Assembly (NCBI GenBank): GCA_019057975.1
Contig: JAHLWJ010000191.1
Span: 1-8,235 of the forward strand
DNA from: Promethearchaeota archaeon
GTDB taxonomy: Archaea > Asgardarchaeota > Lokiarchaeia > Sigynarchaeales > SOKP01
Direction of reading: 5' to 3'
DNA length: 8,235 nt
Below are positions 1-7,041 of this stretch, in pieces; position 1 is the stretch's first letter; every line of letters begins with the position of its first letter. Below the pieces are notes generated by a model. The model was not told the origin of the DNA, made no database searches, and saw only the letters and a list, made by a program, of their open reading frames with translations. The position numbers were made by a program, and so were the translations under genes.

Positions 1-1
1 T

Positions 2-649
2 TATAGAGGTCCAGATGGAGTATGGACTAGACGGGATCAGGGACTTCCTCCTCCAAGCAGCCCTCCTTGGGATCAAGTGAAACCCAATCCTAATCATTAC
101 GCAATTGCGGAATTAATGGAAATGGGAAAGTTAAACTATTTAATTTCCCAAAATGTAGATGGCCTTCATGCTAAATCTGGAATTCCTTTTGAAATATTAG
201 CTGAACTTCACGGAAATTTACATTTCATGAAGTGTTTATCATGTAATAAAAAGATGTTATTCGAAGATGCTAATTGGGACAAAAATAAATGGGGTCCAGG
301 ATATAGAACGCATCCTGTTCGAGATGGTCAACCTACGTGTCCCCATTGTAAAGGACGTATAATATCAAGTATTGTAAATTTCGGTGATCCATTACCTTCC
401 GATGAACTTGAAGAATCTATGATACGCTCTCAAAATTCTGATGTTTTCTTTGTAATAGGATCTTCTCTAGTAGTAACACCAGCAGCCAATATGCCTGGTG
501 TAGCAAAACAGAATGGTGCCAAATTAATAATTTTAAATAAAGGTGATACACCTTATGATCACGTAGCAGACATTAGATTCGACAATTTAATTGAAGATAT
601 TTTGCCCCCAATAATGGAAAAAGTAAGAGAAAAAATAAATAACAGTTAA
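2..649 (+). CDS. Sir2-family NAD-dependent protein deacylase (sirtuin), SIRT6/7-like, 5'-truncated by window edge
   Basis: Sirtuins remove acyl groups from lysines, consuming NAD+. The frame is open from the first bases of the window (first full codon at 2-4) and begins inside the NAD-binding motif with YRGPDGVWT, so the true start lies off the left edge; the GTG at 77-79 is an internal Val codon. About 215 residues are visible. They include SQNVDGLH (nt 149-172), the ELHGN motif with the presumed catalytic His at 209-211, and four zinc-ligand cysteines in two CxxC pairs (233-244 and 338-349). Further on are VNFGDPLP, the GSSL motif of the Rossmann fold and ILNKGDTPYD. The GVWT form of the first motif and the long ELHGN context resemble class IV (SIRT6/7) sirtuins as I recall them. 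The missing part should hold the GAGxS glycine motif. Substrate unknown; in archaea, chromatin proteins such as Alba are precedents. The gene ends 41 bp before the next one. Confidence 0.93.
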   Translation, partial: YRGPDGVWTRRDQGLPPPSSPPWDQVKPNPNHYAIAELMEMGKLNYLISQNVDGLHAKSGIPFEILAELHGNLHFMKCLSCNKKMLFEDANWDKNKWGPGYRTHPVRDGQPTCPHCKGRIISSIVNFGDPLPSDELEESMIRSQNSDVFFVIGSSLVVTPAANMPGVAKQNGAKLIILNKGDTPYDHVADIRFDNLIEDILPPIMEKVREKINNS

Positions 650-678
650 CAATCTGTGTTAATGACATTAATTATTTT

Positions 679-684
679 AAAGGT
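679..684 (+). promoter_or_regulatory. Shine-Dalgarno-like site for the 691 gene
   Basis: AAAGGT sits 6 nt before the ATG at 691 and contains the AGGT core complementary to the archaeal 16S 3' end. It supports this ATG. The short, AT-rich 41-bp gap after the sirtuin suggests co-transcription, though a weak TATA-like TAATTATTTT just upstream cannot be excluded as a separate promoter. Confidence 0.45.
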
Positions 685-690
685 AATATC

Positions 691-1521
691 ATGAGAAATG
701 TAAGTAAAAGTCAGTTAAAAAGAATTAAAGAATTCATTTTTAAAAATGGTAGACTCCTTGAAAGAAAATTGTTTTCATATTTTTTTGAAAAAGGGAATAA
801 AGAGGATGTTATTAAAGCATTAACAGCATATCAAAATTCTGATGGAGGATTTGGTAATGGAATTGAACCAGATCTATTGTGTCCAGACAGTACTGCTATT
901 GGTGCTGAAACTGCAATGTATATTCTTGATCTCTTGGGATATGTAAATAATGAAATCACAGATCATTTATTTAATTGGATTATTAAAGAACAGAATGAAG
1001 AAGGATATATTAACCATCCTCCTAAAAATTTGTATAATTATCCATTTCAAGAATGGTGGAGTAATCCTGATGATCTGAGAATATTTGCATTATCAGGCTT
1101 TCTTAAAAAGTGGGGATTAAAAGACGCTACTTTTTTTGAAAAAGTAAAATATTTTTATTCAAACAGCTCTCTTCCTAAAGAATTTACTTTTTATGAGTAT
1201 CCCTATTTTATATATCTGAAATACCTAGGAGAAAACAAAGAGGAAAAAAAGATGCTACAACATATTATCAACCAATTCCCCAGTATTTTTGAAAAAAATA
1301 AAGAACATTATCCATTATTTGGTCGACATTGGTATCATGCTCTCGATATTGTGGATAAAAAAGTAGTAGAAAATGAAGCAGATAATTTTCTTAATGGTCT
1401 TAAAGACGATGGTGGTCTTAAAATAATCTATCAGAACTTTCCTTGGTGGAGACCAATATGGACTTTAGATGGATTGATTATCGCGAAAATATGGGGAATA
1501 ATGGATTTTCAAAGTGATTAA
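691..1521 (+). CDS. Alpha/alpha-toroid (prenyltransferase / squalene-cyclase-like repeat) protein of unknown function
   Basis: A soluble 276-aa protein. Residues 44-60 carry LTAYQNSDGGFGNGIEP, a QW-type repeat of the kind found in squalene-hopene cyclases and protein prenyltransferases, followed by DLLCPDSTAIGAETAMY. Similar 'YQNPDGGFGxxxEPD' proteins occur, as uncharacterised proteins, in Bacillus and other bacteria (from memory). A second weaker repeat lies near 94-106 (FNWIIKEQNEEGY) and a third near 236-262 (NGLKDDGGLK, then PWWRPIWTLDGL). It is far shorter than true triterpene cyclases, and I see no DxDD catalytic motif, so a cyclase activity is not supported; an alpha-barrel fold with unknown ligand is the safest call. 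No signal peptide or TM segment is apparent. It follows the sirtuin on the same strand and converges on pinA with a 7-bp gap. Confidence 0.75.
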   Translation: MRNVSKSQLKRIKEFIFKNGRLLERKLFSYFFEKGNKEDVIKALTAYQNSDGGFGNGIEPDLLCPDSTAIGAETAMYILDLLGYVNNEITDHLFNWIIKEQNEEGYINHPPKNLYNYPFQEWWSNPDDLRIFALSGFLKKWGLKDATFFEKVKYFYSNSSLPKEFTFYEYPYFIYLKYLGENKEEKKMLQHIINQFPSIFEKNKEHYPLFGRHWYHALDIVDKKVVENEADNFLNGLKDDGGLKIIYQNFPWWRPIWTLDGLIIAKIWGIMDFQSD

Positions 1522-1541
1522 AGTATGGTTATTTTACTTTA
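1519..1541. terminator. Possible weak shared hairpin between convergent genes
   Basis: TAAAGTA (1519-1525) and TACTTTA (1535-1541) form a 7-bp inverted repeat around a 9-nt loop. It overlaps the stop codon of the plus-strand gene and the last codons of pinA. It is AT-only apart from one G-C pair, so its stability is low. The position is right for bidirectional termination, but chance is a fair alternative. Confidence 0.25.
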
Positions 1542-3172
1542 GCAAAAATGTCTTTATCATTATTTAATTCTTTTAATATCTTTTTTGCTTCTTTGTTTGA
1601 TAATGAAAGAGAAATATCACTATTACGGCTCAATGAACCTATAAAAATCTGTTGATTATCGGCATAAATTACAATATTTTGACTAGCATATTCAGGATTA
1701 GCTCTAATAATTATTTTTTGTTTTATTACATCGATATTTAAATCGATTCTTTTATCTTTTTTCGCTCTACTTGAGGGAATTCCCCTTCCCTTTGAGGAAT
1801 ATTTAGAGCTTATTGGATTTACAACAACATCATTTCCAAAATTATAGATCTCAAATTCTAAGCGATCATTTTTAAAATCTCTTACTTCTACTACAGGTCT
1901 TGCTAAATCTTTATCTCTGAATCCATGAGGTACTTTGACAGTCATTTTTAATACAAAAACTTTTGAAATATCTCCACCTTCAATAAAAATAATGGTATCT
2001 AAAATTGAAGGGAGCATTCCAAGCTCTATCCGGCCGATAAATCTTTGAATAGCATCTATTGCTGAAGAAGAATGAACAACACCAACCATTCCAACTCCAG
2101 ATAATCGAAAATCAGAATAAATTTGGAAATCTTTTGTGGTCCTAACTTCATCAAAAATAGTAAAATCTGGTCTTACAAGTAAAAGTATATCCGCTGAATT
2201 CTCAAGACTGCCCTCTAATTTGGTATATTGAGTTATTTCTGGTTCCACTTGTAAGTCTCTTACACTTTCTAGCGTTTTTATTACTTTTTCTTGTTTTAAG
2301 TAGTAATTTGCTAATGCTGCCGAAAAAGTTGATTTTCCTGCTCCTGGTGAGCCTGCTACAAGTATTCCCTCCGCTTTTTCCAATCTATTCTGTAATCTAC
2401 TATCAATGGAATAATCAGATAGTTTTAAACTTACAAGAGGCCGTACTGCGGTAATTTCTACATCTTTTGAAAAAGGAGGACGGGTTATAACTATCCTAAA
2501 ATCCCTCATTTGGGCAACTATAGCACCTTCTTTTTCAATTTCAATAAAAGAATGTTTATCTTCTCGTGTCACTTCTACAATCTCCATTGCAATATCTTCT
2601 ATTAACTTATTTGAAGCTGGCTCATTACTGATTCTTTGTAAACGCCAATTTCCCGGAGAACCTCTTTTGGCATAAGGAGGAATATTTTGTTTTAGATGAA
2701 CACTCATCGTTTCGTCATCGAAATATTCCAAAATCTTTAGAGAAATAGGTAAGAGCTCTTCCTTAGACTTTTTTTCCCAAGCAAAAAGAACTTCTAATCC
2801 TTCAAATTCTCCAACAACGCCTTGGATTCTGTCCGCGGTTATTAGTATAGCATTGTTCTGACGAGCTTCTTCTCTAATCAATGCATCAAGCTCACCGCCC
2901 CGAGCTAGCTTTATTTCCTCTCTCGTTGGCCGTCTCCCTACGATGAGCAAATTAATCATTTTTTCATTGTGAAGCTTACGTAATTCTTTTAATACATTTA
3001 ATCCAAAAAACCCAATTTCTTTTTGGATATTAGTTCGGTATTCGACTTCTGCAACTACAATATTACAAATAATAATTTCTGGTTTTTCCCCTAGCTCTCC
3101 ATCCTCAATTAAATTAAGGATTTGACCATTAAAAATTACAGACGTATCACATAAGAACTTATCTGATATCAT
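1529..3172 (-). CDS. PIN domain-containing PilT/VirB11-type ATPase with C-terminal KH-like domain (PINA family)
   Basis: A 547-aa protein with three parts. The N-terminal PIN nuclease-like domain (about 1-135) shows the acidic set D9 (CDTSVI), E42/E44 (VVAEVEYR), D96 (GELDALI) and D114 (ITADR). The central ATPase (about 225-420) has Walker A GSPGAGKS (274-281), the TLESVRDLQ segment, Walker B FTIFDEVR (D341, E342) and GVVHSSS (364-370). A C-terminal KH-like region (about 475-535) includes KIIIRANPEYASQNIVIY. This matches the archaeal PIN-ATPase family; in Sulfolobus PINA was reported to form hexamers, drive Holliday-junction branch migration and interact with Hjc and Hjm. The ATG at 3170-3172 lies inside the end of endA (14-bp overlap), suggesting coupled translation; an AAAGGAGAG stretch lies 13 nt upstream, rather far for a Shine-Dalgarno site. 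All visible catalytic residues are intact. Confidence 0.93.
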   Translation of the reverse strand: MISDKFLCDTSVIFNGQILNLIEDGELGEKPEIIICNIVVAEVEYRTNIQKEIGFFGLNVLKELRKLHNEKMINLLIVGRRPTREEIKLARGGELDALIREEARQNNAILITADRIQGVVGEFEGLEVLFAWEKKSKEELLPISLKILEYFDDETMSVHLKQNIPPYAKRGSPGNWRLQRISNEPASNKLIEDIAMEIVEVTREDKHSFIEIEKEGAIVAQMRDFRIVITRPPFSKDVEITAVRPLVSLKLSDYSIDSRLQNRLEKAEGILVAGSPGAGKSTFSAALANYYLKQEKVIKTLESVRDLQVEPEITQYTKLEGSLENSADILLLVRPDFTIFDEVRTTKDFQIYSDFRLSGVGMVGVVHSSSAIDAIQRFIGRIELGMLPSILDTIIFIEGGDISKVFVLKMTVKVPHGFRDKDLARPVVEVRDFKNDRLEFEIYNFGNDVVVNPISSKYSSKGRGIPSSRAKKDKRIDLNIDVIKQKIIIRANPEYASQNIVIYADNQQIFIGSLSRNSDISLSLSNKEAKKILKELNNDKDIFAKVK

Positions 3173-3776
3173 CTAAATCGCCATTCTCTCCTTTATTTAG
3201 AATCTGGAATTTCTTTACGCTATAGTAGATGGGTTTAGAAAGTCTATCTACTGTAGCGACGATTAAATCCTTTCGAGAACTCATAGCAACTCTCGACATT
3301 TTATCTAGGTCTCTTAATTCAATAGGATTCCCTTCGAATACTGGAAATATTAAAAATTTCGCTGAATCCTTTTCAAAATCAGCCCCTCTTTTATATACGC
3401 GAAAATCTAAACCATCTCCATAACCCGTTCGAACGATATATCCTCTTTTTCTTAAATCCATATAAATTATGTACTTTTGCCAAAGTTTTTCATCATATTG
3501 AGTGAAATATGTCAATAGACCCTCAAAATCATATAAATTCTCATTTTTATCATTATCTTCCCAAACCAATATCCTATTCCTTTCACATAACAATAAAACT
3601 TCAACGGCATCAATAATTAAGATTTCTTGTCCGTTAGTATTTTTCTCTATTGAACCTATATAAGAAGTTGCATAAAATTCTTCGAACCCTTTTTTATCTG
3701 TAATAATAACTTTATCCTTTTCAATTGATCCTTCTACTTGAATTTTCTCAGGTTTCTCAGGTAAATCTTCCGTCAT
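3159..3776 (-). CDS. endA: tRNA-intron endonuclease (EndA) homologue with catalytic His replaced by Ser
   Basis: EndA cuts the bulge-helix-bulge at archaeal tRNA exon-intron borders. The 205-aa protein has the N-terminal beta-rich domain (about 12-85) and the C-terminal nuclease domain (about 95-190), with YIIYMDLRKRGYIVRTGYG, DFRVYKRG, SRVAMSSRKDLIVATVD and IYYSVKKF. Placed without gaps against M. jannaschii EndA as I recall it (Tyr115, His125, Lys156), the triad positions fall on Y128, S138 and K169, keeping the spacings of 10 and 31 residues. The His is therefore Ser (codon TCA, in EKDSAKFLI). That may mean a structural subunit paired with a catalytic paralog elsewhere, altered catalysis, or another role. 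The fold assignment is firm; activity is doubtful. The ATG is at 3774-3776 with no clear Shine-Dalgarno site, so a leaderless or short-leader message is likely. It overlaps pinA by 14 bp. Confidence 0.88.
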   Translation of the reverse strand: MTEDLPEKPEKIQVEGSIEKDKVIITDKKGFEEFYATSYIGSIEKNTNGQEILIIDAVEVLLLCERNRILVWEDNDKNENLYDFEGLLTYFTQYDEKLWQKYIIYMDLRKRGYIVRTGYGDGLDFRVYKRGADFEKDSAKFLIFPVFEGNPIELRDLDKMSRVAMSSRKDLIVATVDRLSKPIYYSVKKFQILNKGENGDLDDIR

Positions 3777-3914
3777 GTAATATTAAATAGGAATTAATTA
3801 TAATTAATGAATTTATCCATGGTCTATTCTCTAACCGATAATTTAAAATGTTAAAAATAGTAAAATAAAAGACAAGGGTTCAAATATGTTTTCTTGTAAG
3901 GAACCATTTTATAA
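3777..3914. other. Intergenic region between HK1 and endA
   Basis: It holds the endA promoter candidate on the endA side. On the HK1 side the minus strand is T-rich after the HK1 stop (about 3850-3870, reading CTTTTATTTTAC then CTATTTTTAAC), which could serve as an archaeal T-tract terminator. A short inverted repeat (GGTTC 3877-3881, GAACC 3901-3905) is too small to rely on. No small gene is evident. Confidence 0.4.
3793..3808 (-). promoter_or_regulatory. Candidate TATA region of the endA-pinA promoter (16-bp perfect palindrome)
   Basis: ATTAATTATAATTAAT is a perfect palindrome centred about 25 nt upstream of the endA ATG. That is where an archaeal TATA box would lie if the message were leaderless or nearly so, which fits the lack of a Shine-Dalgarno site before endA. 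Such palindromes arise easily in AT-rich DNA, so an operator role is speculative. Confidence 0.35.
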
Positions 3915-5840
3915 CTAATTTTTTATAAGTGGAAGTGTGAAATAAAAAGTGCTCCCTTTATCCTTACCCTCAGATTCCACCCAAATTTCCCCACCATGTA
4001 ATTCAATAATTTTTTTAGAAATATACAATCCTAACCCAGACCCTTCTATATCAACATCTAAACCTTTCCCGTACCGTTCAATCTTTCCAAATTTTTTAAA
4101 TATTATCTTTTTCTCTTCTTCTGTCAAACCAACCCCTGTATCTTTAATTATAATATCTATATGATTTTTGGTTTTTTGTAGAGAAACAGAAACGGTTCCT
4201 TTTGGAGGTGTATTTTTAATAGCGTTTAATAGTAGATTCATTATTACTTGTTCAATTCTCACTTTATCTACTTCAATACGTATATCTTCAAGATGATTTA
4301 ATTTAAAATTAATATCTCGTTTAAACGCAGAAACTTTTGTATCATTAAAACAGTCCCTAACGATATCTCTGAGATTCTCATTCTTAATATGTAATGTAAG
4401 TTTATTTGATTCTATTTTTGAAACATCTATTAAGTTGTAGACTAATTGTTTTAATCTATCTCCCCCTCTTCTTATACTCTCAATAAGGTCAATAACACGA
4501 TCGTCAAGTAATTCTCTATTATGATCTAATAAAAATTCTGTTGCAGCACAAATTGAAACTAACGGTGTTTTTAATTCATGTGAAATCCTTGTTATTAACT
4601 CTGTTTTGAGGCTATCTAGTTTCTTTAATTTTTCAATTTCTTCTATAATAAGATTTTCTGATTTCTTTTTTTCTGAATAATCTTGAATTATTAACTCTAT
4701 AAATAATTTTTTTCCAATTTCTAGTAAAGAAGCTTGTAATGAAATCCACATTAAGCTTTTATCTTTTTTGTAAATTTGAACTTCTATGGCTTTTAAAAAA
4801 CCTTTTGTTAATAGATCCCTATATATTTCTATAATAAAAGGAAAATATTTTTGAGGAATTATTTCACTTAAGTCTCTCATATTCTTTCCTAATAATTCTT
4901 CTTTCTTGTATCCCGTATAAGTAAAAACCTGATTATTTAAATCTACAATTTTTCCATCCATATTAGATAAAACAATCATAAAAGGGGCTCGTTCAAATAA
5001 GTGTCGATATTTCATTTCAGAATCTTTTAATGCTATCTCAGCATTTATCCGATCTGTAATATCTTCGTAAGTGCCTAGAATCCCAATAACTTCTCCTGAT
5101 GAATTATGAAGTGGAATTTTATTAGTATCCAACCATGCCTGCTTTCCATTTGCTTGAAGTTGGGATTCAATTATGTGATATTCAGGGTTATCTGTATCTA
5201 TTATGAGGTGATCACTTTCTATTGAGAACTCTGCTTCATCTCTTTTCCAAGCTAGATCATAATCTGTTTTTCCAACTATATTTTCTGGTTGTCCCACACC
5301 AGCAACTCTAGCGAAATTTTTATTACAACCCAAATATGCAGAATAAATATCTTTCCAATAAATAAACTGAGGGATATTATCCATAACTAACTGAAGCATA
5401 TTCTGACTCTGTGTTAACTCTTCTTCAATCATTTTTTGATTTGTTATATCTCTCATAATACAAAATAGAAATTTCTTTTGATCTTCTTTATCATTTAAGA
5501 CACTTATACTTAATTCTCCAATAAAAGTAGTATTATTTTTTTTTATGAATTTGTATTCAACCATTCTAATGCTTCCCTCGTTCAAAACCTTGTGAAAAGT
5601 CTGCTTTGCAGATTCTTGTTCTTCTGGCACGATAAAATCTAAAAGTCTTTTTCCAATAAAATCATCTTTTTTTTCAGCGAGATATAATTTCAAAACCATC
5701 TGCGAAATATCAACAATTCTTCCTTCTAAATCTAGAAGTAGTACGAAATCTGGGAATGTGTTAAATAGCTTTTCATAAATACTTCCTTCAATTTTGAATA
5801 ATTCATCTTTTTCCTCTTTAATATTTCTTAGAAATGTCAT
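3915..5840 (-). CDS. Soluble hybrid-sensor-type histidine kinase with three PAS domains (HK1)
   Basis: A 641-aa kinase that should autophosphorylate on His in response to signals bound by its PAS domains. Numbering is from the ATG at 5838-5840. PAS1 is about 19-135 (ends in IMRDIT); PAS2 about 146-268 ([30 protein letters not shown]); PAS3 about 271-391. HisKA is about 403-478 with the H-box ISHELKTPL, His421 at nt 4578-4580. HATPase_c is about 520-639 with N539 (N-box), DTGVG (D567) and GSGLGL (600-605). No TM segment or receiver domain is visible, so it is probably cytoplasmic and not a true hybrid with a receiver. A TTG at 5889-5891 would add 17 residues, but a TATA-like box lies between the two starts, so I prefer the ATG. 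The catalytic half is closely similar to HK2. No response-regulator gene is in the window. Confidence 0.92.
   Translation of the reverse strand: MTFLRNIKEEKDELFKIEGSIYEKLFNTFPDFVLLLDLEGRIVDISQMVLKLYLAEKKDDFIGKRLLDFIVPEEQESAKQTFHKVLNEGSIRMVEYKFIKKNNTTFIGELSISVLNDKEDQKKFLFCIMRDITNQKMIEEELTQSQNMLQLVMDNIPQFIYWKDIYSAYLGCNKNFARVAGVGQPENIVGKTDYDLAWKRDEAEFSIESDHLIIDTDNPEYHIIESQLQANGKQAWLDTNKIPLHNSSGEVIGILGTYEDITDRINAEIALKDSEMKYRHLFERAPFMIVLSNMDGKIVDLNNQVFTYTGYKKEELLGKNMRDLSEIIPQKYFPFIIEIYRDLLTKGFLKAIEVQIYKKDKSLMWISLQASLLEIGKKLFIELIIQDYSEKKKSENLIIEEIEKLKKLDSLKTELITRISHELKTPLVSICAATEFLLDHNRELLDDRVIDLIESIRRGGDRLKQLVYNLIDVSKIESNKLTLHIKNENLRDIVRDCFNDTKVSAFKRDINFKLNHLEDIRIEVDKVRIEQVIMNLLLNAIKNTPPKGTVSVSLQKTKNHIDIIIKDTGVGLTEEEKKIIFKKFGKIERYGKGLDVDIEGSGLGLYISKKIIELHGGEIWVESEGKDKGSTFYFTLPLIKN
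3939..4093. repeat. Direct repeat copy A (3' end of HK1)
   Basis: This stretch, encoding the C-terminal ATPase region of HK1, aligns without gaps to 7322-7476 in HK2 at a constant offset of 3383. Within it, 3964-3998 matches 7347-7381 at 34 of 35 positions by my count. It reflects paralogous kinases in the same orientation. Confidence 0.7.
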
Positions 5841-5861
5841 CTGATTAACCAACCCTTTAAA

Positions 5862-5876
5862 ATAATTAAATATAAA
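5862..5876 (-). promoter_or_regulatory. TATA-like promoter element upstream of HK1
   Basis: On the minus strand this reads TTTATATTTAATTAT. The TATA core TTTATATT (5869-5876) lies about 32 nt upstream of the HK1 ATG at 5840, compatible with a very short leader. The same 15-mer occurs at 7199-7213 before the next transcription unit. Its place downstream of the TTG at 5889 argues against that TTG as the start. Confidence 0.5.
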
Positions 5877-5971
5877 TAATTTAAATTTCAAATTTTTTAA
5901 TTAAATTTGTATAAATTAATAGAATTAATCTAATTTATATGTTTTTTTTCCAAATTCAAATCATTTAATCC

Positions 5972-6757
5972 TTACTCATCATGCTCTTTGAGTTGTTTCT
6001 TTATTAAATTCATTAATTCATCTTCAGAAAGTTCTTTCTCCTCTAAAGGCTTATAATCCTTATTAGCATGCTTTTTCATCCAATTTGGCATGATCCAAGC
6101 AAAAGTAAAACCAATTGAAAAAATAACTACTAGAATAGCTGTTGCACCAAATACCATGATACTGATGATATTACTAGGATCACCCCACATAACTCCCGTA
6201 GGTTGAAAAAATTCAGGAATACTATGAAAACTAATTATAAATGAAAAAATTGCAACTACCCTATATCTTAAATTTATCCAAGGCTCAATATCTTGATTTT
6301 TTAATAATTTATATGCTGAATAAGAAGACCATGATAACCAGTTAAAAACTAGAAGTGTGTAAGGCACGTCTAAAGATACTTTTTCATAATAAGGGTTTAA
6401 GGGAGAAAAAGTTACAATAGCATGAAATATCAGCTGGATTAATCCTAATATTAGCACTACAATTAGAACTAAATTTGGTGCTAGTTTTTGATTTCTATGA
6501 AATGTCAGATTAGTAAAAATAACAGTTAGAATAAAGCACATAAAGACAAATATTTCTTGAAAAAGAAAACCTAAATTAAATAATAAATTCCCTATAAATC
6601 CAATTGGTAGTATTAAAAAACCGATCCCTGCTATATATAGATTAATCTTACTGATTTTTTTTCCTCGCACTATGAAAAAAACACCTACTAATAGCAAACA
6701 GCCAATAAAAACAACAAAAAGTATAAGAAAAAATATATATAAAATATCACTTATCAC
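5972..6757 (-). CDS. Seven-transmembrane protein with short acidic cytoplasmic tail, unknown function
   Basis: A 261-aa membrane protein I do not recognise. Seven hydrophobic segments are seen at about 5-30, 37-60, 64-84, 95-117, 131-152, 165-182 and 196-222. Basic clusters follow TM1 (RGKK), TM3 (HRNQK), TM5 (KLLKNQ) and TM7 (NWMKKH), so positive-inside predicts N outside and C inside. The tail (about 223-261) ends in KELSEDELMNLIKKQLKEHD, a likely amphipathic helix. A near copy of this tail ends the broken frame at 7037-7170. The start is GTG (6755-6757), backed by AGGTG 7 nt upstream; only 2 nt separate it from the stop of the 93-aa frame, so translation is probably coupled. Topology and position between two soluble PAS kinases suggest a sensor or receptor, like the 7TM input modules fused to bacterial kinases but here separate. 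That is inference; a transporter is less likely given the size. Confidence 0.82.
   Translation of the reverse strand: MISDILYIFFLILFVVFIGCLLLVGVFFIVRGKKISKINLYIAGIGFLILPIGFIGNLLFNLGFLFQEIFVFMCFILTVIFTNLTFHRNQKLAPNLVLIVVLILGLIQLIFHAIVTFSPLNPYYEKVSLDVPYTLLVFNWLSWSSYSAYKLLKNQDIEPWINLRYRVVAIFSFIISFHSIPEFFQPTGVMWGDPSNIISIMVFGATAILVVIFSIGFTFAWIMPNWMKKHANKDYKPLEEKELSEDELMNLIKKQLKEHDE
5991..6043. repeat. Tail-coding repeat, copy in the 7TM gene
   Basis: Codes for the C-terminal tail of the 7TM protein. It aligns without gaps to 7053-7105, with roughly seven in ten bases matching by eye, including TTAATTAAATTT-like and ATTAATTC blocks. This suggests shared ancestry rather than convergence. Confidence 0.5.
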
Positions 6758-6759
6758 GA

Positions 6760-7041
6760 TTATACACCTGCCATTGTAATTAATGATTGATTTTTATTCA
6801 ACTCATCTAATAGAAAGGCTATTATTTGGTTAGAGTTTATAATTTCTAATTTTATCAACCTATCCCTTAATGCATTTTGTAGCATTGATTTAAGATCTTC
6901 ATAACTCAATTTCTCTAACGGTTTGAAGGGACCAACCTCATCTTTAATTGATAATTTAAGTAGCCCCCTACCTGCCAGATGAGTAATGCTAATTTGATTG
7001 GCTAATTTGTCTCCTAATAATTTAATGATTTCTAATTTAAT
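6760..7041 (-). CDS. Unrecognised 93-aa protein frame lacking an ATG/GTG/TTG start
   Basis: The minus strand is open from 7065 down to the TAA at 6762-6760, 101 codons, unlikely by chance in such AT-rich DNA. No ATG, GTG or TTG occurs in the first third; the first TTG and ATG fall about halfway in, leaving much too short a product. From an ATT at 7041-7039 the product has 93 residues: a helix-like start, ISITHLAGRGLLKLSIKDE (17-35), VGPFKPLEKLSYEDLK (36-51), a helical basic stretch (LQNALRDRLIKLEI) and the end LNKNQSLITMAGV. It looks like a folded alpha/beta domain of natural composition. It has no TM segment and no family I can name. The ATT overlaps the stop of the preceding small frame (GATTAA), and the 7TM GTG follows its own stop by 2 nt. 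It may use ATT, or ATC/ATT at 7029/7026, or have lost its start codon. Confidence 0.6.
   Translation of the reverse strand: MKLEIIKLLGDKLANQISITHLAGRGLLKLSIKDEVGPFKPLEKLSYEDLKSMLQNALRDRLIKLEIINSNQIIAFLLDELNKNQSLITMAGV
6765..6769 (-). promoter_or_regulatory. Shine-Dalgarno site deciding the GTG start of the 7TM gene
   Basis: AGGTG on the minus strand ends 7 nt before the GTG at 6757-6755. It lies within the last codons of the upstream 93-aa frame. It is the clearest ribosome-binding site in the window and supports the GTG start. Confidence 0.6.

Noticed and set aside
77..79. GTG as start of the sirtuin gene
   Set aside because: The frame continues upstream to the window edge and encodes the conserved RGPDGVWT motif, so the GTG is an internal Val.
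3229..3423. Plus-strand open frame antisense to endA
   Set aside because: It lies wholly within the strongly supported endA coding region and has no recognisable protein character.
3877..3905. GGTTC/GAACC inverted repeat as a terminator
   Set aside because: Only 5 bp with a 19-nt loop and no T-run directly after it.
3949..4164. Plus-strand open frame antisense to HK1
   Set aside because: It is the mirror of the conserved kinase ATPase region; Ser/Pro-rich shadow composition.
5841..5891. 17-residue N-terminal extension of HK1 from a TTG
   Set aside because: The TTG has no Shine-Dalgarno site and lies upstream of the TATA-like box; the ATG at 5840 fits better.
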